The translations under genes and the position numbers were made by a program. A stretch of 64,000 nt of DNA from Microcoleus sp. FACHB-1515 (lineage in GTDB: Bacteria; Cyanobacteriota; Cyanobacteriia; Elainellales; Elainellaceae), in NCBI RefSeq assembly GCF_014696105.1, contig NZ_JACJPO010000027.1, positions 1 to 64,000 of the forward strand. Reading direction: 5' to 3'. This document shows, piece after piece, positions 36,570 to 45,635 of this stretch (the stretch's first letter is position 1; the number at the start of each line of letters is the position of its first letter). Under the pieces are notes generated by a model. That model saw only the letters and a program-made list of their open reading frames with translations. It did no database searches and was not told the DNA's origin.

Positions 36570-38483
36570 ATGAACACCGTTCTCGATGTCCGCAACCTTC
36601 AAGTTGAATTTCAAGCGGGCGATCGCCCCGTCAAAGCCGTAGACGGCATTTCGTTTCGCCTCCAGCGCGGCCAAACCTTGGGAATTGTGGGCGAATCAGG
36701 GTCAGGAAAATCCGTGACGGCACTGGCGACGATGGGCTTGGTTCCGCTACCGGGACGGATTAGCGCAGGTGAAATTTGGTTTCAAAGTGTGAACGAGGAA
36801 GGAGAAGCCGCCGAACCCGTCAATCTGCTTTCGCTGTCAGAAACGCAGATGCAGCGCTTTCGCGGTGGCGAAATCTCGATGATTTTCCAAGAGCCGATGA
36901 GTTCGCTCAACCCGGTCTACACCTGCGGCTTTCAACTGACCGAGGCAATTCGGCTGCATCAAGATATTCCGCAGCCTGAGGCGAGACGACGAGCGATCAA
37001 TCTGCTGCAAGAAGTGCGATTGCTGCCCAGCGATGAAGAACTGGAACAGCGCGTCCGCGAAGAGCTAAGCGGAGTTGCTCAGCCATCCGATCGCGACATT
37101 CGCGAAGAAGTCAACCGCCAAAAACACGCGATGCTCGATCGCTATCCGCACGAACTGTCGGGCGGGCAGATTCAGCGCGTCATGATCGCGATGGCGATTT
37201 CGTGCAATCCTTCGCTGCTGATTGCGGACGAGCCGACAACCGCGCTCGATGTGACGGTGCAGGCGACGATTCTCGATTTGCTGCGCGAACTGCGCGATCG
37301 ACGCGGCATGTCGATCATTTTCATCACGCACGATTTGGGACTCGTGGCCGAAATTGCCGACAGCGTAGCCGTGATGTATCAAGGCAAAATTGTCGAATAC
37401 AATTCGGTTCTCGAAATCTTCTCGAATCCCCAACATCCCTACACCAAAGGTTTGATCACCTGTCGCCCCACGCCGAATCGCCGCCTGCGCTTTTTGCCGA
37501 CTGTGGCTGATTTTATGGAAGTGACGCGGAACGATCGCGGCGAACCCGTGATTCGTGAAAAAGCGCTCGATGTCAATCAAGCCCTCCGCGCCAACAGCGA
37601 AGTCAGCGACGCGGAACTGCATCAGCGACTTGTTCAACTGCAAACGCGATCGCCTCTGTTGTCCGTGCAAAATCTGCAAGTTGGCTTTCCGATTCGCGGC
37701 GTATTTGGGGCAACCGATCGCTACATCATGGCCGTCAATAATGTTTCATTTGATGTTTATCCGGGTGAAACATTAGGCTTGGTCGGTGAATCCGGCTGCG
37801 GCAAAACTACGCTGGCGCGATCGCTGTTGCGACTGGTCAAACCCACAGGCGGACAGGCATTATTTGAAGGTCAAGATATTTTCAAACTCGGTTCGCGCCA
37901 ACTGCGGCAACTGCGCCGCGACATGCAAATTATCTTTCAAGATCCCTACGGTTCGCTTGATCCCCGCATCAGCATTGGGGAAGCGATTCTTGAACCGCTC
38001 CGTATCCACAAAGTTAGCGGCAACCGCAAGCAGCAGCGCGATCGCGTCTCTTATTTGCTCGATCGCGTCGGCCTTGATCCGAAGTGGATCGATCGCTTTC
38101 CCCATGAATTTTCTGGCGGTCAGCGACAGCGAATTTGCATCGCCCGCGCTCTAGCTTTGAACCCGAAATTTATCATTTGCGATGAATCGGTTTCGGCTTT
38201 GGATGTCTCGGTTCAAGCACAAGTTCTGAACTTGTTGAAAGCGCTGCAAGAAGAATTTAACCTCACCTATATTTTCATTTCGCATGATTTGGGCGTGGTG
38301 AAATTCATGAGCGATCGCATTATGGTGATGAACAAAGGCAAAATCGAAGAACTTGGAGCCGCCGAACAAATTTATCGCCATCCCAAACAGTCCTACACGC
38401 AGCATTTGATCGCGGCAATTCCGTCAGGATCGATCGATCGAATTCGCACTCGTCAAGCGGAACGGGGAATCGCTGTCAACTAG
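36570..38483 (+). CDS. fused oligopeptide/dipeptide ABC ATPase (OppD-OppF type)
   Basis: A 637-residue protein with two nucleotide-binding domains. The first has Walker A GESGSGKS (~45), LSGGQIQR and [11 protein letters not shown]; the second has GESGCGKT (~415), FSGGQRQR and [11 protein letters not shown]. Both carry the oligopeptide-type C-terminal Cys/Pro-containing tail after the NBD (TCRPTPNRR and AIPSGS). It powers peptide, nickel or glutathione import together with permeases that are not nearby, so it is an orphan ATPase locus. Confidence 0.88.
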   Translation: MNTVLDVRNLQVEFQAGDRPVKAVDGISFRLQRGQTLGIVGESGSGKSVTALATMGLVPLPGRISAGEIWFQSVNEEGEAAEPVNLLSLSETQMQRFRGGEISMIFQEPMSSLNPVYTCGFQLTEAIRLHQDIPQPEARRRAINLLQEVRLLPSDEELEQRVREELSGVAQPSDRDIREEVNRQKHAMLDRYPHELSGGQIQRVMIAMAISCNPSLLIADEPTTALDVTVQATILDLLRELRDRRGMSIIFITHDLGLVAEIADSVAVMYQGKIVEYNSVLEIFSNPQHPYTKGLITCRPTPNRRLRFLPTVADFMEVTRNDRGEPVIREKALDVNQALRANSEVSDAELHQRLVQLQTRSPLLSVQNLQVGFPIRGVFGATDRYIMAVNNVSFDVYPGETLGLVGESGCGKTTLARSLLRLVKPTGGQALFEGQDIFKLGSRQLRQLRRDMQIIFQDPYGSLDPRISIGEAILEPLRIHKVSGNRKQQRDRVSYLLDRVGLDPKWIDRFPHEFSGGQRQRICIARALALNPKFIICDESVSALDVSVQAQVLNLLKALQEEFNLTYIFISHDLGVVKFMSDRIMVMNKGKIEELGAAEQIYRHPKQSYTQHLIAAIPSGSIDRIRTRQAERGIAVN

Positions 38484-38564
38484 CTAGCTTTCTACGACAA
38501 GCTGTCTTTTGACTTTCCCAAAAATTCGATCGAAAGTGAAGCGCCATCGAACCTTTTTTGCTTC

Positions 38565-39956
38565 ATGACAACGATCAATCCTGCAAATACCGAATCGAGT
38601 AGCCGCTTCTATCGATCAATTTGGCGCTGGCATTTTTATGCCGGACTGTTTGTGATTCCCTTCATGGTGATGTTGGCGATTACGGGCAGCATTTACCTGT
38701 TCAAGCCTCAGCTTGATGCGGTGATGTATCGCGACTTGATGTTTGTGCCGCCTGAAACTGCCGCCTTGTCTTACAATCAGCAATTGGCCGCCGCCCAGCA
38801 AGCTTTTCCCGATGCAATTGCGAGCAAATTTACGCCCGCTGTTGCGCCCGATCGCTCTGCGGAAGTCGAAGTTACCACTGAGGATGATCGCACCCTCACC
38901 GTTTTCGTCAATCCCTATACGGCGCAAGTGTTGGGAAATCGCGACGAGGATAACAATTTTCAGGCGATCGTCCGCAAAATTCACGGCGAACTGATGCTCG
39001 GAACGGTGGGCGATCGACTGGTTGAACTGGCATCCTGTTGGGCGTTGGTGCTGCTGTTGTCGGGGCTGTATTTGTGGTGGCCTCGCGATCGAAATTCGAT
39101 CTGGGGAACGCTGCTGCCGCGCTTCAACAGTGGTCGCCGGACATTTTGGCGCGATCTGCATTCGGTTCCCGGCTTTTATGCTCTGCTGCTGATCGGCTTT
39201 TTGATTCTCACAGGTCTACCCTGGTCGGGCTTTTGGGGCGAGCAGTTTGCCAAGGCGTGGAACCACTTTCCGCAGTATGTTTACGACGGTGCGCCCGAAT
39301 CCACGCCGCTGACAGGTTCGCTGAATCAAAAAGGCTCTCAATCAGTGCCTTGGGCAGTCGAGCAAATGCCCATGCCCCGATCGATTCTGGTTCAGCATTC
39401 GCACGAAGCTGCGCCCGCCGATGCACCCGCGCAGCCTGCGATCGATCTCGACAGAGTAATCGCGTTTGCCCAATCGGAATTGTCTGCCGAATACAGCGTC
39501 AGTTTGCCGACTGATCTCAGAGGCGTTTACACGATCGCATCCGTTCCCAACAACGTCTACCGAGAGCGCACAATTCACCTCGACCAGTACAGCGGCGAAG
39601 TGCTGGCCGATGTCGGCTGGGCGGATTACAACTTAGTTTCCAAGTCGGTCGAGATGGGCGTGGCGATTCACATGGGCAAATATGGCCTTGCCAATCAACT
39701 GATTATGCTGACAACCTGCATCGCGATCGTGTTGCTCAGCTTCACGGGGATCGTGCTGTGGTGGATGCGCCGACCGAAAGGACGTTTGGGCGCTCCAAGT
39801 TTGCCTCCGCATCAAGCCGCGTGGAAGGTTCCTTTGGCGATCGTCGCTGTGATGGGCTTGCTGTTTCCTCTTGTCGGCTTTTCGCTGGTGATTGTGTTGA
39901 TGCTCGACTTTCTGGTGATTGCCCGCTTGCCGAAACTCAAGCGTCTGATTTCGTAG
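38565..39956 (+). CDS. PepSY-associated transmembrane protein
   Basis: A 463-residue membrane protein with an N-terminal helix (WRWHFYAGLFVIPFMVMLAITGSIYLF), two periplasmic PepSY regions (about 60-140 and 290-350), and helices at 150-170, 205-225, 385-410 and 430-455. The family (PiuB-like) is often linked to iron-siderophore reduction at the inner membrane. His residues in HFYAGL, HGELMLG, HSVPGFY and HMGKYGL may bind heme. It begins 81 bases after the ATPase gene. Confidence 0.83.
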   Translation: MTTINPANTESSSRFYRSIWRWHFYAGLFVIPFMVMLAITGSIYLFKPQLDAVMYRDLMFVPPETAALSYNQQLAAAQQAFPDAIASKFTPAVAPDRSAEVEVTTEDDRTLTVFVNPYTAQVLGNRDEDNNFQAIVRKIHGELMLGTVGDRLVELASCWALVLLLSGLYLWWPRDRNSIWGTLLPRFNSGRRTFWRDLHSVPGFYALLLIGFLILTGLPWSGFWGEQFAKAWNHFPQYVYDGAPESTPLTGSLNQKGSQSVPWAVEQMPMPRSILVQHSHEAAPADAPAQPAIDLDRVIAFAQSELSAEYSVSLPTDLRGVYTIASVPNNVYRERTIHLDQYSGEVLADVGWADYNLVSKSVEMGVAIHMGKYGLANQLIMLTTCIAIVLLSFTGIVLWWMRRPKGRLGAPSLPPHQAAWKVPLAIVAVMGLLFPLVGFSLVIVLMLDFLVIARLPKLKRLIS

Positions 39957-40007
39957 CCTGTCCGATCGCCTCGAGCGCCGCCTCCAGTGCGATCGCTTAA
40001 TGGCACT

Positions 40008-40319
40008 TCATTTCCGATAAGGATCTCGGCAACCCACGATCGCTTCTCCAGCTTTTTCCTTTTCAGCTAACTCTAAGTTTAGCGTCAGCAGCTTTTCGAG
40101 AATGTCGTCGCTGGCGCTGAAGCCGTAGGCTTGCAGGACGAGGCGATCGAGCCGAGCGTGTAGCTTAAATAGCTGGCTGGTCGATTCGGCAAAGTATTCG
40201 TTATACAGTTTGGTGATGCCCCACTGTTTTTTCTCCATCTGTTCGCTGCGGTAGTGATGGAGGTCGAGGGCGATCGAGCGGATAGCGTCAACAATGCCCT
40301 CATCCCCAATCCTTCTCCC
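40008..40319 (-). pseudogene. C-terminal fragment of the MmeI-like restriction-methyltransferase
   Basis: After a TGA at 40320-40322 the same frame stays open and encodes the family C-terminus: IVDAIRSIALDLHHYRSEQMEKKQWGITKLYNEYF-type target-recognition end sequence, finishing with LTLNLELAEKEKAGE. It is thus separated from the preceding ORF only by an in-frame stop inside a palindromic repeat. A downstream ATG (40238) could start a 76-residue peptide. Without this end the enzyme may be inactive. Confidence 0.75.
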
Positions 40320-40389
40320 TCAGGGAGAAGGGAGCCGAACCATCCTCTTGTCCCCCTCTCCCTGAGGGAGAGGGGCTAGGGGTGAGGGC
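40297..40389. repeat. palindromic double-hairpin repeat within coding sequence (copy R2)
   Basis: Two hairpins, CCTTCTCCCTCAGGGAGAAGG type and CCTCTCCCTGAGGGAGAGG type, face each other between CCCTCATCCCC and GGGGTGAGGG ends. Here the left hairpin reads CCC TGA GGG in the host frame and introduces the stop at 40320. Confidence 0.85.
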
Positions 40390-41621
40390 AAGATTTGCGG
40401 AAAAGGAAAGGTTTCAAAACAGGTGTTGTGAGTGTAGGCTGTTCGATCTTCAAGAGTGGATTTTTGCGCGTGCATCCAGGTTCGATGAACATTTGATGTT
40501 AGAACACCGAAAACGTAGAAGTCGTTTGATGCAACTGCCTTTGTTTTATTCCCTGGCAACCATTCAGGAGGACAAGGAACAAAGATCGCCCATTTTGAAA
40601 CCTCTGGAACTGCAAAGTAACAAGACAACAAAGCCAATGCTCTTTTCATCTTGGGAGCATTTTCGCCAAACTTCCACCAATTTATTCTTCTAACATCCCG
40701 ACGATTTGTATCCCGCTCTGGTTTAACGTTAGCTTTGACATGAGCAAAAGGAAGTTTGTATTCGCTTGCGTCTTCGATCGGCATATCATTGAAGTCGATA
40801 ATCCATCGATCGGGCAACCCATTTGGATTACCTGCAAGATTTGCTCCCATTGAGAAGAGTTTTAGAACATCTATATTTTTAGGATCGGCTTTGATCCATT
40901 GATTAACTTGTTGTTCAGTAACGATAAATCCTTTGCCAACTGGAATTACGCCTTGAAAGCATTTGTTGAGGTTTGCTTTGAGGCGAACAGCTTGAGAAAC
41001 ATCGATTTCTGATTTGAGGGAGGAGTTAATTTGCGGGACGATTTGATTGTCGAGGTAGCAGATGATTTTGGGTGTGTTGTTCATGCCTTTGCCCTCATCC
41101 CCAGCCCTTCTCCCTGATGGAGAAGGGAGCCGGAGTGGTGCGTCTTCCTCTGCCTCCAATGAATTAACTTGCTCAACCTTCTTGTCCCCCTCTCCCTGAG
41201 GGAGAGGGGCTAGGGGTGAGGGCAAAAGAACCCGCGCAACCTCACCCAAAACCCCCTCCAAATCCTCAAAAACTCGATCGTTTGTGAATCGCAAAACGGT
41301 TAATCCATGCGACTGCATCCACTGATCGCGATCGCCATCTTCCATCTTGCGAGACTGATGAATTTCACCATCTAGCTCAATCACTAAACGCGCAGCATGA
41401 CAGTAAAAGTCAGCAATAAACTGTCCCAAGTTATGCTGTCTGCGAAATTTTGCATTTAGCAAGCGTCGATCGCGCACACATTCCCATAAAATTTTTTCAG
41501 CGCTCGTCTGTTGTTTTCGCAGTTCTTTTGCGCGTTGTAGAAGTGCGGTTGGAACTTGGCGCGATCGACCTGTGACAGCAGAGATTTCGTCATGTGGAGT
41601 TTGCGATTGGCTTGCCCTCAT
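40320..41621 (-). CDS. DUF559 endonuclease-like domain fused to the C-terminal half of the MmeI-like enzyme
   Basis: A 433-residue frame. Residues 1-125 are a DUF559 (Vsr/PD-(D/E)XK-like) domain: SAEKILWECVRDRRL, FRRQHNLGQFIADFYC and LVIELDGEIHQ. A repeat-coded linker follows (LPSPLAPLPQGEGDKK ... GRRAGDEG, ~128-175). From residue ~178 the sequence resumes the methyltransferase: NSSLKSEIDVSQAVRLKANLN, WIIDFNDMPIEDASEY, WWKFGEN and THNTCFETFPFPQ, which is the target-recognition part. The ATG at 41621 lies at the edge of repeat R4. It overlaps the N-terminal ORF by 32 bases in another frame. The native gene evidently received an insertion. Confidence 0.8.
   Translation of the reverse strand: MRASQSQTPHDEISAVTGRSRQVPTALLQRAKELRKQQTSAEKILWECVRDRRLLNAKFRRQHNLGQFIADFYCHAARLVIELDGEIHQSRKMEDGDRDQWMQSHGLTVLRFTNDRVFEDLEGVLGEVARVLLPSPLAPLPQGEGDKKVEQVNSLEAEEDAPLRLPSPSGRRAGDEGKGMNNTPKIICYLDNQIVPQINSSLKSEIDVSQAVRLKANLNKCFQGVIPVGKGFIVTEQQVNQWIKADPKNIDVLKLFSMGANLAGNPNGLPDRWIIDFNDMPIEDASEYKLPFAHVKANVKPERDTNRRDVRRINWWKFGENAPKMKRALALLSCYFAVPEVSKWAIFVPCPPEWLPGNKTKAVASNDFYVFGVLTSNVHRTWMHAQKSTLEDRTAYTHNTCFETFPFPQILPSPLAPLPQGEGDKRMVRLPSP
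41092..41223. repeat. palindromic double-hairpin repeat within coding sequence (copy R3)
   Basis: Same structure as R2 with a longer centre. It encodes the linker LPSPLAPLPQGEGDKK...PSGRRAGDEG between the DUF559 domain and the resumed methyltransferase. The left hairpin centre reads CCATCAGGG, so no stop arises. Confidence 0.85.
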
Positions 41622-43497
41622 CCCCAGCCCTTCTCCCTGGGGGAGAAGGGGGCAAATCCTTGTCTTGATTGGCTACTCGTGAGGAAGCATCGCCAACCTT
41701 CTTGTCCCCCTCTCCCTGAGGGAGAGGGGCTAGGGGTGAGGGCAAACACAGCCAATTCACAAGACTAACGTGAACATTTGCCTCGCCTGACCAAACCTGA
41801 GTAGAAACAGCATCATAAATCAATCCATCATTCTGAATTACATAGTCCAATGCGGCGATTCTGCTTTTGCCTTGACTAATTGAATTGGTTCCAACCAAAC
41901 CAGCCCGACCGTTTGTTTCTCGAATTTGGTTATGAGCTAATCGAAACCAATATGCACAGAAATCAACCGAATCTTTAACGTCAGGAAACCGATCGAAAAC
42001 ACGATTGATATACTCATCCCCCAAATTCAGCCGCAAATGTTTTCCACCCAAGAAAGGGGGATTGCCGATGATTGCGTCGGCTTTTACCCAGTCGGTGAAC
42101 AGGGCATCTTTGCAGACGATATTTTCATCGAGCGTGTCAAGCGGGAGAGCGGGCTGGTCGTGGATGTTGCAAATGTCGATCGCCACCTTGCGAGCAATCA
42201 TTAGCGTCACGCGGGCAAGCTCAACCGCAAACGCATTCGTGTCCATGCCATAGAACTGCTGCGGGGTCACAAAGCCGATGCTCATCTGATCGCGGGCAGA
42301 TTCCGATCGCCGCCGCGCATCGATCTTGTCTTGCAGCACCCGCTCCAGTCGCTTTAGCTCAAGATAGGCCATGTAAAGGAAATTGCCCGATCCGCAAGCC
42401 GGATCAAGCACTCTATATTCGCGCAGTTCCGCCTGTAGCGCAGAAAGTTCCAAGAGCGTTGTGGCATTGGCGATTTTTTCTTCCCAATAGCGCGTGATCG
42501 TGGGGCGAACAATCTTGAGAATGTCTTCTTCAGAGGTGAAATGAATGCCGTGTGCATGGCGATCGCGCTTGTTGCTTTTGCCAATTGCCGACTCGAAGAT
42601 GTTTCCAAAAATTGACGGTCGCACTGCTTTCCAGTCTTGCGCGGCTGCGGCTTCCAGCAGTTCCAGTTCCTTCTCGGTTAGTTCCAGCGGATGCACTTCA
42701 CGAAACAAACCGCCGTTGAAATATTCCACGCCCTGATAGCGTCCCGCAGGAGTCGTCCCCGGTCGATTCATCTCCTGAAACAAATTCCCCAATATATCGT
42801 AGGTGTTCGACGGTTTTCCCTGCCGAGTGCGATCGAGACATTCGCGTACCAAGCTAATAAACAAATCGTCCGGCAATAATTTTCGGTCTTCTGCAAACAT
42901 CGCCAGCACACACTGCAACACAAACCGCTGAGCAATTGTGGGATCAACCGGATTCCGCTTGCGATCGATCAGCATTGTCAGCAATTCACCCATCCGCCCC
43001 GCCGCCTTTTCCGTCACCGAAACCAAATTGTTGTTAAAGACAGGCGGACGATCCTGCTCCGGATTCATGAAGTTGAACGCTCCCGCTCGATCGGGTAGGC
43101 GCTCTAGAGGAATTTTTTCGATTGGTTCTTCCGACTGTTTGCGAAAGTCATAAATCCAAAACTCATCAAAGTTGCATAGCATTACATAGCTCGGACACTG
43201 CAACTGCATCCAATAAGTCACCGCCTGAGCATAGTGCTTATTGAGGTCTTCGCCGCGCTTCTTCATCTCAATCAGCAAATGCGGCTTCCAGGCAAGATCG
43301 GCATAGCCCAGATTGCCTTTTTTGCTGCCCTTCTTCACTCGCTGCTCAAAAGTTGCACCCGCCTCGATCGCCCCTTCATGCCCAAATGCCTGAAAAAAGC
43401 GATCGAGAAAGTTTTGCGACTCTCCTTTCTCGTCGCCTTTAATGTGCTGCTGGCAATACTGAACAAATTTCTGGAGGCGATCGGGTGTGGAGGGCAT
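41590..43497 (-). CDS. N-terminal part of MmeI-like type IIL/IIG restriction enzyme-methyltransferase
   Basis: A 635-residue product carrying nuclease and methyltransferase domains. The nuclease site D67-x9-E77-x-K79 (ADLAW ... IEMKK) has exactly the MmeI spacing. The gamma-class N6-adenine methyltransferase has motif I DPACGSGNFLY near residue 370 and NPPF near residue 480. After NVHVSLVNWLC the frame enters repeat R4 and ends with a foreign tail (LPSPLAPLPQGEGDKK ... KPIANST). The target-recognition part is in the next frame. The native enzyme would be about 900 residues. Confidence 0.85.
   Translation of the reverse strand: MPSTPDRLQKFVQYCQQHIKGDEKGESQNFLDRFFQAFGHEGAIEAGATFEQRVKKGSKKGNLGYADLAWKPHLLIEMKKRGEDLNKHYAQAVTYWMQLQCPSYVMLCNFDEFWIYDFRKQSEEPIEKIPLERLPDRAGAFNFMNPEQDRPPVFNNNLVSVTEKAAGRMGELLTMLIDRKRNPVDPTIAQRFVLQCVLAMFAEDRKLLPDDLFISLVRECLDRTRQGKPSNTYDILGNLFQEMNRPGTTPAGRYQGVEYFNGGLFREVHPLELTEKELELLEAAAAQDWKAVRPSIFGNIFESAIGKSNKRDRHAHGIHFTSEEDILKIVRPTITRYWEEKIANATTLLELSALQAELREYRVLDPACGSGNFLYMAYLELKRLERVLQDKIDARRRSESARDQMSIGFVTPQQFYGMDTNAFAVELARVTLMIARKVAIDICNIHDQPALPLDTLDENIVCKDALFTDWVKADAIIGNPPFLGGKHLRLNLGDEYINRVFDRFPDVKDSVDFCAYWFRLAHNQIRETNGRAGLVGTNSISQGKSRIAALDYVIQNDGLIYDAVSTQVWSGEANVHVSLVNWLCLPSPLAPLPQGEGDKKVGDASSRVANQDKDLPPSPPGRRAGDEGKPIANST
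41615..41743. repeat. palindromic double-hairpin repeat within coding sequence (copy R4)
   Basis: Same structure, 129 bases. It lies at the upstream border of the DUF559 insertion; with R3 it flanks the DUF559 coding part in direct orientation. Its GGGGATGAGGG end supplies the DUF559 start codon. Confidence 0.85.
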
Positions 43498-43589
43498 GGG
43501 TCAGGCAAAAAAATGGGCGGCTGTCAGAATTGACGCCAGTATTCCCGCTTACATCTTCGCTTTTCACAGGATCGATCGGGAGTTTCCAC

Positions 43590-43757
43590 CTTTTTACTCG
43601 ACACTTCGACCTCGGAACTCGGAACGTCAAGCTTTAACCTCGAAATATGTACCCTTTTACTCGACATTTTGACCTTTGAACTCGAAACGCCAAGTTTTTT
43701 ACTCCAAAAACAAAGCTCTGAACTCAAATTGTCGAGCTTTTTAGTGCATCGATCGAG
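43590..43757 (-). repeat. 21-nt tandem repeat array (about 8 units)
   Basis: Units of exactly 21 bases with consensus like CTTTTTACTCGACATTTTGAC, degenerate between copies. On the minus strand they encode heptads such as LGVSSSK, VKMSSKR, LDVPSSE and VEVSSKK inside a 67-codon frame (43524-43727). Located just upstream of the MmeI-like gene. Confidence 0.75.
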
Positions 43758-43791
43758 TCCAGAGCTTGAATATCGAACCTTAAAGGTGCAA

Positions 43792-44280
43792 CTATCCCAC
43801 TTTAGGCTCGGTTGACGCAGCAGAAGACGGCTTCTTGCGCGGTTTGCGGGCGAAGCGCTGACCCATTTCCTCCACCAGTCCTTCTAATCCTGCGCCCTGT
43901 CCGCTCACCTTTGCGTAGCTATACACCTGCAACGCCGCCGCCATCGCTTCACTGCCCACTGCCAAAGTTGTATCGTCCAGCAATTCCTGTAGCTGACTGA
44001 GCGCCACCACGATCGGATACAGGGCTTCGGCTAGCTGCACGTCTTTCCGCATTTCTTCCACGTCGAACGATCGAGGTAAGAAATCGGGATTCTGTATCGC
44101 CACCTCCATCGCCTTGCTGACAAACGCCCGACTCTTATCGCCCATCTTCGGCAGTGCTTTTCGCTCCTCTGCACTCAAATCGATCAAAAACGGCAGCTTT
44201 TGTTTAATCGTGGCGATCGCATCCATGACGGCCAGTCGGTCAGCATGGCTCAACGTCGCACTAATTGGGGAAATTGACAT
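43792..44280 (-). CDS. hypothetical helical protein (162 aa)
   Basis: I do not recognise the family with certainty. The product is soluble and largely helical, with LPFLIDLSAEERKALPKMGDKSRAFV near residue 30 and a basic C-terminal tail rich in Arg/Lys/Pro/Ser (RKPRKKPSSA). Similar small proteins of unknown function occur in cyanobacteria. It lies upstream of the repeat array and the restriction gene on the same strand. Confidence 0.6.
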   Translation of the reverse strand: MSISPISATLSHADRLAVMDAIATIKQKLPFLIDLSAEERKALPKMGDKSRAFVSKAMEVAIQNPDFLPRSFDVEEMRKDVQLAEALYPIVVALSQLQELLDDTTLAVGSEAMAAALQVYSYAKVSGQGAGLEGLVEEMGQRFARKPRKKPSSAASTEPKVG

Positions 44281-44334
44281 TTCAGAAACTCCGAAATCAG
44301 TACATGCCTTTAGGATTCCCTTGCGCCAAAACTC

Positions 44335-45567
44335 CTAACTTTTTGCGCCGATCGCCTCGATCGCCGCCTCCAGTGCGATCGCCACGTGTGTCCAGTGCGT
44401 CCCGCCCTGACAAAACACGACATAGGGCGCACGCAGCGGGCCATCAGCGGAGAATTCTGACGTGCTGCCGTCGATGAACGTGCCGCCCGCCATCACAAGC
44501 TGACTTTCATAGCCGTGCATTTCGGCAGGAACCGGACTAAGATACGACCCGATCGGGGAATGCTGCTGAATCGCGGTGCAAAAGGCGATGATTTTTTCCG
44601 GGGAACCGAGTTCGATCGCCTGAATCACATCGGTTCGGGCTGCACCGGGACGCGGATTCACTCGATAGCCCAACTGCTCAAACACATGCGCCGTCAGATG
44701 ATTGCCCTTCAGCGCTTCCCCGACCATTTGCGGAGCCAGAAACAAGCCTTGAAACAACAGGCGATTTTGATCGAACGTCGCGCCGCCAAAGCTGCCGATT
44801 CCCGGTGCGGTCAGGCGACAAGCTGCCATCTCGACCAGATCGGCTCGACCCGCCACATAGCCACCTGCGGGCACGATCGTTCCGCCCGGATTTTTGATCA
44901 GCGATCCCGCGATCAAATCCGCCCCGACTGCGGTTGGTTCGCGGCTCTCGACGAATTCGCCGTAGCAGTTATCGACAAAGCACACCACATCGGGATTTTG
45001 CTGCTTCACCAGTCGAATGATTTTCTCGATATCCGCGATCGACAAACTCAGACGCCACGAATAGCCGCACGATCGCTGAATTGTCACCAGCCGCGTTTCT
45101 GGTCTGATTGATTGGGCGATCGCATTCCAGTCCGGCGCTCCCTCTGGCGTCAAATCCACCTGACGATAAGAAATGCCCCATTCCTTTAAAGATCCTTGAT
45201 TTGTGCCGCGCACTCCGATGACTTCTTCTAATGTGTCGTAGGGCGCACCCGCAACGGCCAGCAGTTCGTCGCCCGGACGCAACACGCCATACAGGGCAGA
45301 GGCGATCGCGTGTGTGCCCGACGTGAACTGGACTCGGACGATCGCCGCTTCTGCTTGCATCACATTGGCAAAGACGCGATCGAGCGTTTCCCGACCCAGA
45401 TCGTCGTGTCCATAGCCCGTTACGCTCGCAAAATGCTGAACCCCAACCTGATGCTGCTGAAACGCCGCCAAGACGCGCCGCAGGTTATGCTTAGTTTGGG
45501 TGTCGATCGCAACAAAAATTTGCGAAAGCGCCTGTTCTGCTCGCTGAAGCGGCTCAAAGCTGCTCAT
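44335..45567 (-). CDS. methionine gamma-lyase family / aluminium-resistance PLP protein
   Basis: A 410-residue PLP-dependent enzyme of the cystathionine beta-lyase family labelled aluminium resistance (PF06838). Diagnostic parts are VTGYGHDDLGRETLD near residue 50, VQFTSGTHAIASAL, CFVDNCYGEF (Asp binding the PLP ring) and the Lys in GSLIKNPGG near residue 235. The substrate is probably a sulfur amino acid but is not established. It is divergent from desaturase 1 across a region with repeated dyads. Confidence 0.87.
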   Translation of the reverse strand: MSSFEPLQRAEQALSQIFVAIDTQTKHNLRRVLAAFQQHQVGVQHFASVTGYGHDDLGRETLDRVFANVMQAEAAIVRVQFTSGTHAIASALYGVLRPGDELLAVAGAPYDTLEEVIGVRGTNQGSLKEWGISYRQVDLTPEGAPDWNAIAQSIRPETRLVTIQRSCGYSWRLSLSIADIEKIIRLVKQQNPDVVCFVDNCYGEFVESREPTAVGADLIAGSLIKNPGGTIVPAGGYVAGRADLVEMAACRLTAPGIGSFGGATFDQNRLLFQGLFLAPQMVGEALKGNHLTAHVFEQLGYRVNPRPGAARTDVIQAIELGSPEKIIAFCTAIQQHSPIGSYLSPVPAEMHGYESQLVMAGGTFIDGSTSEFSADGPLRAPYVVFCQGGTHWTHVAIALEAAIEAIGAKS

Positions 45568-45635
45568 TTCTGTAATCTTTCTCCTAAGATTGGAGACTTA
45601 AGGACTCCGTTTCATCCGACGGGCGATCGAACGTT

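Noticed and set aside
43590-43757. Possible CRISPR array
   Set aside because: Units are contiguous 21-mers without spacers, and no cas genes are present.
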